The notes under the pieces: generated by a model
What the model was told of the DNA's origin: nothing
Seen by the model: only the letters and a program-made list of their open reading frames with translations
The model's database searches: none
Source of the DNA: Flavobacterium urocaniciphilum
Lineage (GTDB): Bacteria; Bacteroidota; Bacteroidia; Flavobacteriales; Flavobacteriaceae
Assembly (NCBI RefSeq): GCF_900110615.1
Contig: NZ_FOEI01000001.1
Span: 620,001 to 684,000 of the forward strand
DNA length: 64,000 bases
Direction: 5' to 3'
In this document: piece after piece, positions 1-8,217 of the stretch
How positions within the stretch are numbered: the first letter of the stretch is position 1
Layout of the letters: every line of letters starts with the position of its first letter
Position numbers and translations under genes: made by a program

Positions 1-778
1 TGGTGCGATTCTTTATACAAGAGAGAATGCTGATGGAGTAGATTTGAATAGAGATGCTTTTAATTGTACACAGCCAGAAAGTAAAGTATTAAGAACAATA
101 TTAGAAGAATTTAATCCGGATTTTTGTTTTAATCTACACGATCAACGTACCATTTTTGGATTGTTAGAGTCAAAAAAACCGGCAACTATGTCGTTTTTAA
201 CAGCTGCTTATGATGAAAATAGAGATTTTAATGAAGTTCGTAAAATTGCGGCTAATGTAATAGTAGGGATAAATGAAGAATTGCAAAAATTCATTCCTAA
301 TCAGGTAGGTCGTTTTGATGATTCGTTTAATGTGAATTGTACAGGAGATTATTTCACTCAAAAAGGTTATCCAACCATTTTATTTGAAGCTGGGCATTTT
401 GATACTGATTATCAGAGAGATAATGTAAGAAAATATGTTTTTATTTCTTTAAAATCAGCAATTTACACTATTTTAAATTTAACTTCTGAAACTGATGAAA
501 TTCAAAATTATTTGAACATTTATCAAAATAATAAATGTTTTTTTGATTTTATTTTCAAAAATGTGAAAATTATTGATAATAATGTAGAAAAAATAACTAA
601 ATTTGCAGTTCAATATAAAGAAGTGTTATCTGGAAACAAAATTGAGTTTAAACCAGAAATTATTCAAATAGAAAATTTAGAACAAATCTTTTCGCATCAT
701 ACTATTGATTTTCACAACAAATTATATGAATATGATGGTAGAAACTTCCCTGTAATTGGAGACATTGTTCAGGTTTAA
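1..778 (+). CDS. M14-family zinc carboxypeptidase, 3' part (N-terminus outside window)
   Basis: The frame is open from base 2, so the gene starts upstream of the window and about 258 C-terminal residues are visible. The stretch DLNRD near the start and the NLHDQ motif match the M14 carboxypeptidase core, where the His of NLH(D) is the last zinc ligand. LFEAGHF further on fits the catalytic-Glu strand of that fold. The last 100 residues have no clear landmark. An M14 enzyme removes C-terminal residues from peptides or acts on amidated or acylated amino acids; the substrate cannot be told here and export cannot be judged without the N-terminus. The next gene, an Lrp-type regulator, follows after 49 bp on the same strand. 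Family is fairly sure, specificity unknown. Confidence 0.8.
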   Translation, partial: GAILYTRENADGVDLNRDAFNCTQPESKVLRTILEEFNPDFCFNLHDQRTIFGLLESKKPATMSFLTAAYDENRDFNEVRKIAANVIVGINEELQKFIPNQVGRFDDSFNVNCTGDYFTQKGYPTILFEAGHFDTDYQRDNVRKYVFISLKSAIYTILNLTSETDEIQNYLNIYQNNKCFFDFIFKNVKIIDNNVEKITKFAVQYKEVLSGNKIEFKPEIIQIENLEQIFSHHTIDFHNKLYEYDGRNFPVIGDIVQV

Positions 779-827
779 TTAAATTTTTAACCGATAACAT
801 AAATCAAAAAAATATAAAAAAAAATTT

Positions 828-1307
828 ATGAGTAAGTTTAGGTTAGATGAAGTGGATCATCAGATTTTAGACATGTTAATTGACAATACTAGAATTCCAT
901 TTACAGACATTGCAAAAAAATTATTAATTTCTGCAGGAACTGTACATGTAAGAGTTAAAAAAATGGAGGATGCTGGAATTATTCAAGGTTCTTCGTTAAC
1001 TTTAGATTATGAAAAGTTGGGTTATTCTTTTATTGCATACGTTGGTATATTTTTACAAAGTACTTCTCAAACAAAATTTGTTTTAGAAAGAATTAATGAA
1101 ATTCCATTTGTTACTGTAGCTTCTGTAACAACAGGTAAATTTAATATTTTCTGTAAAATTAGAGCAAAAGATACTGCACATGCTAAAGATGTAATTTTTA
1201 AAATTGACGACATCGATGGTGTATACAGAACAGAAACAATGATTTCTTTAGATGAAAGCATCAACGATAAAAAACGTTTAATGCATACAATTTTTAAAGA
1301 ATTATAA
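828..1307 (+). CDS. Lrp/AsnC-family transcriptional regulator
   Basis: 159 residues, the normal length for the family. The first 60 residues form an AsnC-type helix-turn-helix (DEVDHQILDMLIDNTR, then a recognition helix around SAGTVHVRVKKMEDAGII). Residues 65-150 form the RAM ligand-binding and oligomerisation domain. Such proteins sense amino acids or other small molecules and bind DNA as dimers to octamers. The ATG follows an A-rich leader typical of Bacteroidota. It may be cotranscribed with the carboxypeptidase upstream and is closed by a strong hairpin terminator just downstream. The effector cannot be read from sequence. Confidence 0.93.
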   Translation: MSKFRLDEVDHQILDMLIDNTRIPFTDIAKKLLISAGTVHVRVKKMEDAGIIQGSSLTLDYEKLGYSFIAYVGIFLQSTSQTKFVLERINEIPFVTVASVTTGKFNIFCKIRAKDTAHAKDVIFKIDDIDGVYRTETMISLDESINDKKRLMHTIFKEL

Positions 1308-1314
1308 TATAATT

Positions 1315-1343
1315 AGGCTTTCAATTTGAGAGCCTTTTTTTTT
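1315..1343 (+). terminator. Intrinsic terminator after Lrp/AsnC gene
   Basis: Stem AGGCTTTCA / TTTGAGAGCCT with a tiny loop, followed by nine T residues, 8 bp after the stop codon. It separates the regulator from the DinB-like gene. Confidence 0.85.
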
Positions 1344-1351
1344 AATAGATT

Positions 1352-1861
1352 ATGAAAAATATTGAAAGAAGTGAGTATTCTGATTATTTTGAATATTATA
1401 TCAATTTAAATCCGAATGATACAATTATTGAAGGATTAGAAAATCAATTAAAAGCAACAACTGATTTTTTTAAAAACATCCCATCTGAAAAATTAGAATA
1501 TCAATACGAAGTAGGGAAGTGGACGCCTAAAGATATCTTACAACATCTTATCGATACGGAAAGAGTTTTTTCTTATCGCGCATTACGATTTGCAAGATTT
1601 GATGAAACTCCGTTATCAGGTTATGAAGAAAATGATTTTGCAGCCAGTGCAAATGCAAATTTAAGAAGTATTGAAGAACTTATTGAAGAATATGTTATTG
1701 CTAGAAAATCTACTATATTATTATTTAAAAGTTTTAGTGATATTATGTTAGAAAGTGTTGGAGTAGCAAGTGGTGCGAGTAATTCCGTAAGAGCAATTGG
1801 TTATGTTATAACAGGTCATGACATTCATCATATAAATGTTATAAAGGAAAGATATTTGTAA
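1352..1861 (+). CDS. DinB-superfamily protein (DinB_2-like)
   Basis: 169 residues with the four-helix-bundle pattern of DinB/DUF664 proteins. The three usual metal-ligand histidines are visible: HLIDTE at about residue 66, and the C-terminal HDIHH around residue 155. The WTPKDILQHL segment is typical. Members include thiol-dependent (bacillithiol, mycothiol) transferases and hydrolases, but most are uncharacterised. No signal peptide, so cytosolic. It lies between two hairpin terminators and is likely monocistronic. Family call is firm; the reaction is unknown. Confidence 0.88.
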   Translation: MKNIERSEYSDYFEYYINLNPNDTIIEGLENQLKATTDFFKNIPSEKLEYQYEVGKWTPKDILQHLIDTERVFSYRALRFARFDETPLSGYEENDFAASANANLRSIEELIEEYVIARKSTILLFKSFSDIMLESVGVASGASNSVRAIGYVITGHDIHHINVIKERYL

Positions 1862-1862
1862 T

Positions 1863-1895
1863 AAAAAAGCCTGTTTATTAAAACAGGCTTTTTTT
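1863..1895. terminator. Bidirectional terminator between convergent genes
   Basis: AAAAAAGCCTGTTT / AAACAGGCTTTTTTT hairpin, A-rich on one side and T-rich on the other, placed between the convergent DinB-like and acidic-protein genes, so it can serve both strands. Confidence 0.88.
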
Positions 1896-1899
1896 ATGA

Positions 1900-2286
1900 T
1901 TAATCTTCGTCGTCTTCGTCTGAATCATCTGAACTTGAGCTTTCGCCGTCTTCATCTTCATCGTCTAATTCGATTTTTTCTTCTTTTTCATCTTCATCGT
2001 CATCAGCATTGTCGATTTCTAACTCTTTTAAAGCATCTAATCCTTCTTCTGGAGTATCGAAATCTTCATCTTCGTCGAAGTTTTCAATTCTATCTGCTAA
2101 TTTCGTACTTACTTTAACTAAATAAATGGTGTCTTCAGTTCTTACTTCAACCGCTTCAACTGTTTCGTTTTTAGCGTTTTTAAAGCGAATAATATCTGAA
2201 TCATCATATCCATCAGGAAACTTCTCCACTAATAAGTTTAGAATTTCATTTGTTAACTTTGCGTACTCTACAATTATTCTTTTCAT
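1900..2286 (-). CDS. Small hyperacidic protein of unknown function
   Basis: 128 residues. The first 70 (MKRIIVEYAKLTNEILNL, then KFPDGYDDSDIIRFKNAKNE) look like a small alpha/beta domain. The last 60 are almost entirely D, E and S and surely disordered. I recall close homologues in flavobacterial databases being called DNA primase, but no primase motif is present, so that name should not be propagated. The tail could mimic nucleic acid or bind basic proteins; this is inference. A TACATTTG -7 element lies on the minus strand at 2315-2322, so it is probably transcribed alone. Confidence 0.8.
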   Translation of the reverse strand: MKRIIVEYAKLTNEILNLLVEKFPDGYDDSDIIRFKNAKNETVEAVEVRTEDTIYLVKVSTKLADRIENFDEDEDFDTPEEGLDALKELEIDNADDDEDEKEEKIELDDEDEDGESSSSDDSDEDDED

Positions 2287-2314
2287 TTGTTGTGCCTTAT
2301 TCTATTTCTTTTGT

Positions 2315-2322
2315 CAAATGTA
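2315..2322 (-). promoter_or_regulatory. Candidate -7 element (TACATTTG) for the acidic-protein gene
   Basis: Read on the minus strand this is TACATTTG, matching the Bacteroidota TAnnTTTG -7 consensus, 29 bp upstream of the start codon. No clear -33 TTG is seen. Confidence 0.4.
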
Positions 2323-2371
2323 ATATTGAAATTTTAAATTTTAAATTTTTTTAAAATATTTTTTTTACTTA

Positions 2372-3346
2372 TTACCAACCTAAGATATATGCGAAAATTA
2401 ATGGAGCTACAATTGTAGCGTCAGATTCTACAATAAATTTAGGTGTAGTAATATCTAATTTGCCCCAAGTAATTTTTTCATTTGGAACAGCTCCAGAATA
2501 CGATCCGTAACTTGTTGTTGAATCGGAAATCTGACAGAAATAGGCCCAAAAAGGAACATCATGCATTTCCATATCTTGATATAGCATTGGTACAACACAA
2601 ATTGGGAAATCTCCAGCGATACCACCACCAATTTGGAAGAAACCAATTCCTTTTCCAGCACAATTGTCTTTATACCAATCTGCTAACCACATCATGTATT
2701 CAATTCCACTTTTCATTGTTGTAGCTTTGAATTGACCTTTAATACAGTAAGAAGCAAAAATATTACCCATTGTACTATCTTCCCATCCTGGAACTACAAT
2801 TGGTAAATTCTTTTCAGCTGCAGCAACCATCCAAGAATCTTTAGGATCAATTTCATAATATTGTTCTAACACTCCAGAATTGATCATTTGGTACATAAAT
2901 TCATGTGGAAAATATCTTTCTCCTTTAGAATCAGCATTGTTCCAAATATCAAATAAATGTTGTTGTAATCTTCTAAAAGCTTCTTCTTCAGGAATACAAG
3001 TATCTGTAACACGATTGTAATGGTTTTCCAATAAATCCCATTCTTCTTGTGGAGATAAATCTCTGTAATTTGGTACTCTTTTGTATGAATTATGAGCCAC
3101 TAAGTTCATAATATCTTCTTCTAAATTGGCACCCGTACAAGAAATGATGTGAATTTTATCTTGACGAATCATTTCAGCTAATGATTTTCCTAATTCAGCA
3201 GTACTCATCGCACCTGCTAAAGTAACCATCATTTTACCGTTATCTAATAAATGTTCTTCGTATCCTTTTGCAGCGTCTACTAAAGCAGCTGCATTAAAAT
3301 GTAAATAATGTTTCTCTACAAACTGACTTATTGGTCCTTTACTCAT
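2372..3346 (-). CDS. Deoxyhypusine synthase-like (homospermidine synthase-like) protein
   Basis: 324 residues spanning the full deoxyhypusine synthase (DHS) fold: NAD-binding elements including SCTGANLEED near residue 70 and GGGIAGDFP near residue 242, and a C-terminal PNEKITWGK whose Lys296 aligns with the active-site lysine of eukaryotic DHS (in EAVSWGK). Eukaryotic DHS moves the aminobutyl group of spermidine to eIF5A. Bacteria lack eIF5A, and bacterial homologues are thought to make homospermidine-type polyamines from small amine acceptors. The start lies 4 bp after the stop of the arginine decarboxylase gene, so the two are almost surely one operon and pathway. Whether the acceptor is putrescine, agmatine or a protein cannot be read from sequence. 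Confidence 0.87.
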   Translation of the reverse strand: MSKGPISQFVEKHYLHFNAAALVDAAKGYEEHLLDNGKMMVTLAGAMSTAELGKSLAEMIRQDKIHIISCTGANLEEDIMNLVAHNSYKRVPNYRDLSPQEEWDLLENHYNRVTDTCIPEEEAFRRLQQHLFDIWNNADSKGERYFPHEFMYQMINSGVLEQYYEIDPKDSWMVAAAEKNLPIVVPGWEDSTMGNIFASYCIKGQFKATTMKSGIEYMMWLADWYKDNCAGKGIGFFQIGGGIAGDFPICVVPMLYQDMEMHDVPFWAYFCQISDSTTSYGSYSGAVPNEKITWGKLDITTPKFIVESDATIVAPLIFAYILGW

Positions 3347-3350
3347 TGTA

Positions 3351-4760
3351 TTATTTATTTTCGTTTTTTGTATATCCTAAAATCTCTAGTACTTGTTCGG
3401 CATTTTGCTGTTCAGAAAAAACTTCTGTTGCAAAAATTCCGTTTTTGTCTTTATCAATTAAAATGTGTTTTGGTTGTGGTAAAATGCAGTGACTTAATCC
3501 TCCAAAACCACCAATTGTTTCTTGATATGCTCCTGTATTGAAAAATCCAATATATAATGGTTTTTCTTTATTGTATTTTGGTAAATAAACAGCATTCATG
3601 TGTTGTTCAGAGTTGTAATAATCGTCTCCATCACAGGTTAATCCACCTAATAATACACGTTCATAAGTATCATTCCATCTATTTACAGCCATCATTACAA
3701 AACGTTTGTTGATAGCCCAAGTGTCTGGTAATGTTGTGATAAATGAAGAGTCAATCATGTTCCAATTTTCTCTATCATTTTGTTTCTTTTGATATAAAAC
3801 TTGGTATAAAGCTCCACCTGATTCTCCAACTGTAAATGATCCGAATTCAGTAAAAATGTGCGGAACATCTACTTCAGCTTCGTCACAAGCAATTTTAATT
3901 TGATTTAAAATTTCATCAACCATGTATTGGTAATCATAATCAAAGGCTAATGAATTTTTAATAGGGAAACCACCTCCAATATTTAAACTGTCTAAAGTTG
4001 GACATTCCTTTTTTAAAGCAATGTAAACTTTCATACATTTTAATAACTCATTCCAATAATAAGCGGTATCACGAATACCAGCATTAATAAAGAAGTGAAG
4101 CATTTTTAATTCCACTTTTTTATTTTCTGCGATTTGTTTTCTATAAAAAGGAACGATGTCTTTATATCCAATTCCTAAACGAGAAGTATAAAACTCGAAT
4201 TTAGGTTCTTCTTCGGCAGCAATTCTAATTCCGATTTTAAATTTACCTTCAATTTGTTCTTGAAGTAGATCTAACTCTTCATAATTATCAATTACTGGAA
4301 TAGTGTTTTTGTGTCCGTTATTAATTAAACGAGCAATATTTGTAATGTATTGATCGCGTTTAAAACCGTTACAAACAACAAATGAATTTTTATTGATTTT
4401 TCCTTTCTCCATTAAATTTTCAACAATGTTAATGTCGAAAGCAGAAGAAGTTTCAATATGAATGTTGTTTTTTAAAGCTTCATTTAAAATGAATTCAAAA
4501 TGCGAACTTTTGGTACAATAGCAATAAAAATACTTAGCTTCATAGCCATGTTTTTCCATTGAATTTCTAAACCACATTTTGGCTTTGTTGATATTTTCTG
4601 AAATTTTAGGTAAATATGTAAATTTCAGTGGAGTACCGTATTGTTCAACCAGCTTCATTAAATCAATTCCGTGAAATTGTAAATTATCTTTGTTTAAAGT
4701 AAATTCTTCCTGCGGAAAATAGAAAGTCTGATTAATAAGATCGGAATATTTTGTATTCAT
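3351..4760 (-). CDS. speA: Arginine decarboxylase, short alanine-racemase-fold type
   Basis: 469 residues. The N-terminal half is a PLP-binding barrel with the Schiff-base lysine at Lys84 in YCYCTKSSHF; the GGGFP phosphate-binding loop and the C-terminal CDGDD active-site segment are present. This is the compact fold III arginine decarboxylase seen in Bacteroidota, shorter than the roughly 658-residue E. coli SpeA. The expected reaction is arginine to agmatine plus CO2, in the cytosol. It heads a two-gene operon with the DHS-like enzyme. No agmatinase or agmatine deiminase is adjacent. A related decarboxylase activity (for example on diaminopimelate or carboxynorspermidine) is possible but less likely. 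Confidence 0.85.
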   Translation of the reverse strand: MNTKYSDLINQTFYFPQEEFTLNKDNLQFHGIDLMKLVEQYGTPLKFTYLPKISENINKAKMWFRNSMEKHGYEAKYFYCYCTKSSHFEFILNEALKNNIHIETSSAFDINIVENLMEKGKINKNSFVVCNGFKRDQYITNIARLINNGHKNTIPVIDNYEELDLLQEQIEGKFKIGIRIAAEEEPKFEFYTSRLGIGYKDIVPFYRKQIAENKKVELKMLHFFINAGIRDTAYYWNELLKCMKVYIALKKECPTLDSLNIGGGFPIKNSLAFDYDYQYMVDEILNQIKIACDEAEVDVPHIFTEFGSFTVGESGGALYQVLYQKKQNDRENWNMIDSSFITTLPDTWAINKRFVMMAVNRWNDTYERVLLGGLTCDGDDYYNSEQHMNAVYLPKYNKEKPLYIGFFNTGAYQETIGGFGGLSHCILPQPKHILIDKDKNGIFATEVFSEQQNAEQVLEILGYTKNENK

Positions 4761-4808
4761 TTAAATAAAAATAGGTTTAATTGAAAAAATTAGTACAAAA
4801 ACGATTAG

Positions 4809-4816
4809 CAAAAGTA
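4809..4816 (-). promoter_or_regulatory. Candidate -7 element for the speA-DHS operon
   Basis: Minus-strand TACTTTTG, matching TAnnTTTG, about 50 bp upstream of the speA start codon. A -33 element is not obvious. Confidence 0.4.
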
Positions 4817-4856
4817 AAAATAATATTGCTAAAAATGTAAGTAATTTTAAAAAATA

Positions 4857-5927
4857 TTAAATATGAGAATAATCTTCGAAAGCCAACAAAATCAGAGAGT
4901 TATCTACAGTTTGGTTGATTTTAATTTCTCCTATTTTATTTAGTAAAGCAAATTGCACTTTTCCAAACTCATTTTTTTTGTCGAAAATCAACAAATCAAG
5001 GATGTTTTTTATGTCGTTTTCAGTGAATTCAATCTTTTCAAAAATGTCGGTTATGATGTATTTAATTTCAGCGTATTCTTCTTTTGAAATTAAATTCAAA
5101 CTTAAAGATAAATGACTTTCTAAAATCATTCCAACAGCAATTGCTTCACCATGAAGTAATGTTTTTTTGTCTTCAGATTCTAAAAAATAACTTTCAATTG
5201 CATGTCCTAAAGTATGTCCGAAATTTAAAGCTTTTCTGATTCCGTTTTCGGTTAAATCTTGGGAAACGATAGTGTTTTTTATTTCAATAGATTCTTTAAT
5301 TAAAGTATCTAAATCATTTGTGCTTAAATTGTTTAAGTTTTTTAATTTATCCCAATACTTTTTATCGTAAATTAATCCGTGTTTTAACATTTCTGCTAAG
5401 CCAGAACGCATTTCATTTGCTGGTAATGTTTCTAGAAACTTAGTTAAAATTAAAACCGATTTTGGTTCTGAAATCACTCCAATTTGATTTTTTAAATTCC
5501 CTAAGTCGACACCGTTTTTTCCACCAATTGATGCATCAACCATAGCCAATAAAGTGGTTGGGATATTAATAAAATCTATTCCTCTTTTAAAAGTGCTTGC
5601 CACAAATCCGCCTAAATCGGTAATTACACCACCACCAATATTTAATACAATACTTTTTCTATCACCGCCAAAATCAATCATAGTGTGCCAAAGGTCTAAA
5701 CATGTATAAATGTTTTTACTTTCTTCACCAACTTCAATTTCAATAATTTCGATTTCAACTTCTGTTGCTAAATTCGATAGAATATAAGGCAAGCAATTTT
5801 CATTAGTGTTTTCGTCAACTAAAATAAAAATTTTAGAATAGCTTTCTTTTTTAAGTTGATTTTCAAGATATGAAAAACAATCTTCATTAAAATATATAGA
5901 ATAAGTATTTGCTTGTATTGGAGTCAT
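4857..5927 (-). CDS. aroB: 3-dehydroquinate synthase
   Basis: 356 residues, normal length. Catalyses the second step of the shikimate pathway (DAHP to 3-dehydroquinate) with NAD and a divalent metal. Family motifs are clear: GGGVITDLGGFVAST for nucleotide binding, IPTTLLAMVDASIGGKNGVD, and metal ligands in NFGHTLGHAIE and LLHGEAIAVGM. The ATG at 5925-5927 is well placed. It is transcribed alone, away from the divergent proline dehydrogenase gene. Confidence 0.96.
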   Translation of the reverse strand: MTPIQANTYSIYFNEDCFSYLENQLKKESYSKIFILVDENTNENCLPYILSNLATEVEIEIIEIEVGEESKNIYTCLDLWHTMIDFGGDRKSIVLNIGGGVITDLGGFVASTFKRGIDFINIPTTLLAMVDASIGGKNGVDLGNLKNQIGVISEPKSVLILTKFLETLPANEMRSGLAEMLKHGLIYDKKYWDKLKNLNNLSTNDLDTLIKESIEIKNTIVSQDLTENGIRKALNFGHTLGHAIESYFLESEDKKTLLHGEAIAVGMILESHLSLSLNLISKEEYAEIKYIITDIFEKIEFTENDIKNILDLLIFDKKNEFGKVQFALLNKIGEIKINQTVDNSLILLAFEDYSHI

Positions 5928-5989
5928 CGGTTTTTGTGAATTTCTTGCAAAATAAATTAAAAAATATGAGAAAACATTACATCAATAAG

Positions 5990-5997
5990 TATATTTG
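5990..5997 (+). promoter_or_regulatory. Candidate -7 element for proline dehydrogenase gene
   Basis: TATATTTG, an exact TAnnTTTG match, 27 bp upstream of the ATG at 6025. No convincing -33 TTG. Confidence 0.45.
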
Positions 5998-6024
5998 CAT
6001 TCCTAAAATTTGCATTCATTAAAT

Positions 6025-7194
6025 ATGGAAAAAATATTCAACAACACAGAAAACGCATTTTCGTTAAAATCAAACACTGAATTAAATAGAGCTCATTTTT
6101 TATTTAAAATGATTGGAAATCCTACATTAGTTAAAATGGGGACTAGTTTGACAAATTTTGCATTACAATTACATTTACCAGTTGAAAGCATTATTAGAAA
6201 GACAGTTTTCGATCATTTTTGTGGAGGTGTAAATGAACAAGATTGTTTGAAAGTTGTAGAAAAAATGTACACTAAAGGTGTGTCTTCTGTATTGGATTAT
6301 TCGGTTGAGGGTAAAGAAGAAGAAGAGCAATTTGATGCTTGTTTAAAAATGACTTTAAAAACGATCGATTTTGCAAAAGAAAATAAAGCGATTCCTTTTG
6401 CAGTTTTCAAGCCAACCGGATTGGGAAGAATTGATTTATATGAAAAAGTTGGTGCAAAATTACCATTGAGTTCTAGTGAGCAAAATGAATGGAATAGAGT
6501 AGTGGCTCGTTTTGAACAAATTTGTCAATATGCATTTGATCAAGATGTGCAAATTTTAATTGATGGTGAAGAAACTTGGATGCAAGATGCTGCTGATGAT
6601 TTAGTTGAAAAAATGATGGAAAAATTCAACAAAGAAAAAGCGTTGATTTTTAATACATTACAATTGTATCGTTGGGATAGAGTTGACTATTTAAAAGAAT
6701 TGCATAAAAGAGCACAAATAAAAGGATATCATATAGGAATGAAATTGGTTCGAGGAGCTTACATGGAAAAAGAAGCGAAACGAGCTGAAGAAAAAGGAAC
6801 TAAAAATCCAATATGCATTAATAAACAAGCTACTGATGATAATTTCAATGCTGGTTTGTCGTATATGTTAGACCATATTAATGAAATGGCTGTTTTTGCA
6901 GGAACTCATAATGAAGAAAGTTCTTATTTATTAATGAATTTAATGGAGCAAAAAGGCATTTCTAAAAACGATAATCGAATTTGGTTCGGACAATTATATG
7001 GTATGAGTGATAATATTAGCTATAACTTAGCAGCTCATGGTTATAATGTTGCTAAATACTTGCCTTTCGGTCCTGTTAGGGACGTTATGCCATACTTAAT
7101 TAGAAGAGCACAAGAAAACACTTCAGTGGCTGGACAAACAGGAAGGGAATTATCTTTGTTAATTGCAGAAAGAAATAGAAGAAAAGTAAAATAA
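6025..7194 (+). CDS. Proline dehydrogenase (FAD-dependent)
   Basis: 389 residues from ATG 6025; a TTG 15 bp upstream in frame is less likely because the -7 element is close. Single-domain PRODH barrel that oxidises proline to pyrroline-5-carboxylate and passes electrons through FAD to the quinone pool. Motifs: LVRGAYMEKEA with the substrate-binding Arg, GTHNEES, QLYGMSD, and the C-terminal YLPFGPVRDVMPYLIRRAQEN helix with the paired Arg that bind the proline carboxylate. The P5C dehydrogenase domain of long PutA proteins is absent and must be elsewhere. Monocistronic. Confidence 0.93.
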   Translation: MEKIFNNTENAFSLKSNTELNRAHFLFKMIGNPTLVKMGTSLTNFALQLHLPVESIIRKTVFDHFCGGVNEQDCLKVVEKMYTKGVSSVLDYSVEGKEEEEQFDACLKMTLKTIDFAKENKAIPFAVFKPTGLGRIDLYEKVGAKLPLSSSEQNEWNRVVARFEQICQYAFDQDVQILIDGEETWMQDAADDLVEKMMEKFNKEKALIFNTLQLYRWDRVDYLKELHKRAQIKGYHIGMKLVRGAYMEKEAKRAEEKGTKNPICINKQATDDNFNAGLSYMLDHINEMAVFAGTHNEESSYLLMNLMEQKGISKNDNRIWFGQLYGMSDNISYNLAAHGYNVAKYLPFGPVRDVMPYLIRRAQENTSVAGQTGRELSLLIAERNRRKVK

Positions 7195-7218
7195 ATTTAT
7201 TTTTATAACATTTTTTAT

Positions 7219-7226
7219 TACATTTG
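7219..7226 (+). promoter_or_regulatory. Candidate -7 element for T9SS cargo gene
   Basis: TACATTTG matching TAnnTTTG, 25 bp upstream of the ATG at 7252. Confidence 0.4.
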
Positions 7227-7251
7227 TGAGATTAATTATAAATAAATAAAT

Positions 7252-8088
7252 ATGAGAAAATTATTACTTTTATCTGGAATGTTATTATCTATGAATTCAT
7301 TCGGTCAAATATTGTCTGAAACATTTGAAGGAGGAACTTTCCCACCAACTGGTTGGGCGATTGACAATCAAGTTGCTGGTGGTTTTTGGAAACCAACTTC
7401 TGGTCTTTCAGCAGCTTTACAAGGTGACTTTTTAATTGCTGGTTCAAATTCAGCTTTTATGAATTATATTACTGCTGCTAATACGGCTAATTTAATATCT
7501 CCGTCATTTAGTTTACAAAATTATACTTCAGCTACTTTTACTTTTAAAGCTGTTGTTGGATGGAGTTATATGATAGATGGTGATTTTGGAGATTTGTTCG
7601 CAAAAGTTTCTACTGATGGTGGAACAACATGGACTCAAGTTTGGGTTGAAGAAGATTCTTCAGAATTTGTTGATGATGGTGACAATGATCCAAATACTGA
7701 TTTGTACAATAGTTCAATAGCTAACGTTTCAATTAATATGGCTCCATATTTAGGACAATCTAACGTTAAAATTAAATTTGAATATGTTGGTGAAGATGCT
7801 GATAGTGTTTCTGTTGATAATATTTTAGTTTCTGGAGTTTTATCTTCTGATTCATTTACTTTATCTGGTGTTAAAATGTATCCAAATCCAGTAAAAGATA
7901 TGTTGAACATTGTTTCTGAAAAAGAAGAATTAACTAAAGTTACTATCACTGATTTAAATGGAAGAATCGTTAAAGAAGTAACTAATAATTTATCTCAAAT
8001 TTCAGTTCAAGATTTATCTAAAGGTATTTATATGGTAACAATTGAATCTGCAACTGCTAAAAAAGTTGAGAAATTAATTGTAGAATAA
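7252..8088 (+). CDS. Secreted choice-of-anchor J-like protein with T9SS type A sorting domain
   Basis: 278 residues. A Sec signal peptide (MRKLLLLSGMLLSMNSFGQ) leads into a beta-sandwich of the choice-of-anchor J/MAM-like type (ETFEGGTFPPTGW at the start, SVDNILVSG at the end). Residues 205-278 are a T9SS type A sorting domain: YPNPVKDMLNI, then TDLNGRIVKE and LSKGIYMVTIE. The protein should therefore cross the outer membrane through the type IX system and be surface-attached or released. No catalytic motif is seen; adhesion or glycan binding is a guess. A hairpin terminator follows the stop. PorX, a T9SS regulator, is encoded 12 kb away. Confidence 0.88.
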   Translation: MRKLLLLSGMLLSMNSFGQILSETFEGGTFPPTGWAIDNQVAGGFWKPTSGLSAALQGDFLIAGSNSAFMNYITAANTANLISPSFSLQNYTSATFTFKAVVGWSYMIDGDFGDLFAKVSTDGGTTWTQVWVEEDSSEFVDDGDNDPNTDLYNSSIANVSINMAPYLGQSNVKIKFEYVGEDADSVSVDNILVSGVLSSDSFTLSGVKMYPNPVKDMLNIVSEKEELTKVTITDLNGRIVKEVTNNLSQISVQDLSKGIYMVTIESATAKKVEKLIVE

Positions 8089-8110
8089 TTTAGTAAAATT
8101 TAGAATACTA

Positions 8111-8142
8111 TAAGCCTCAATTTATTGAGGCTTTTTTTTTAA
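8111..8142 (+). terminator. Intrinsic terminator after T9SS cargo gene
   Basis: AAGCCTCAA TTTA TTGAGGCTT hairpin with a long T tract, 24 bp after the stop. Confidence 0.88.
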
Positions 8143-8175
8143 CAATTTTATAATAATTAGTATTTTTTTTTTTGT

Positions 8176-8183
8176 TAATTTTG
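8176..8183 (+). promoter_or_regulatory. Candidate -7 element for the second T9SS cargo gene
   Basis: TAATTTTG matching TAnnTTTG, 35 bp upstream of the ATG at 8218. Confidence 0.35.
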
Positions 8184-8217
8184 TAATTATCAAATAAAAA
8201 ACTTAAACACTTTAATT

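Noticed and set aside
1896..2117. 73-codon plus-strand frame rich in Leu, Arg and His
   Set aside because: It is the antisense shadow of the acidic D/E/S tail of the minus-strand gene.
7635..7949. 104-codon minus-strand frame opposite the T9SS cargo gene
   Set aside because: Low-complexity Ser/Thr-rich translation, no start signal, fully inside a supported gene.
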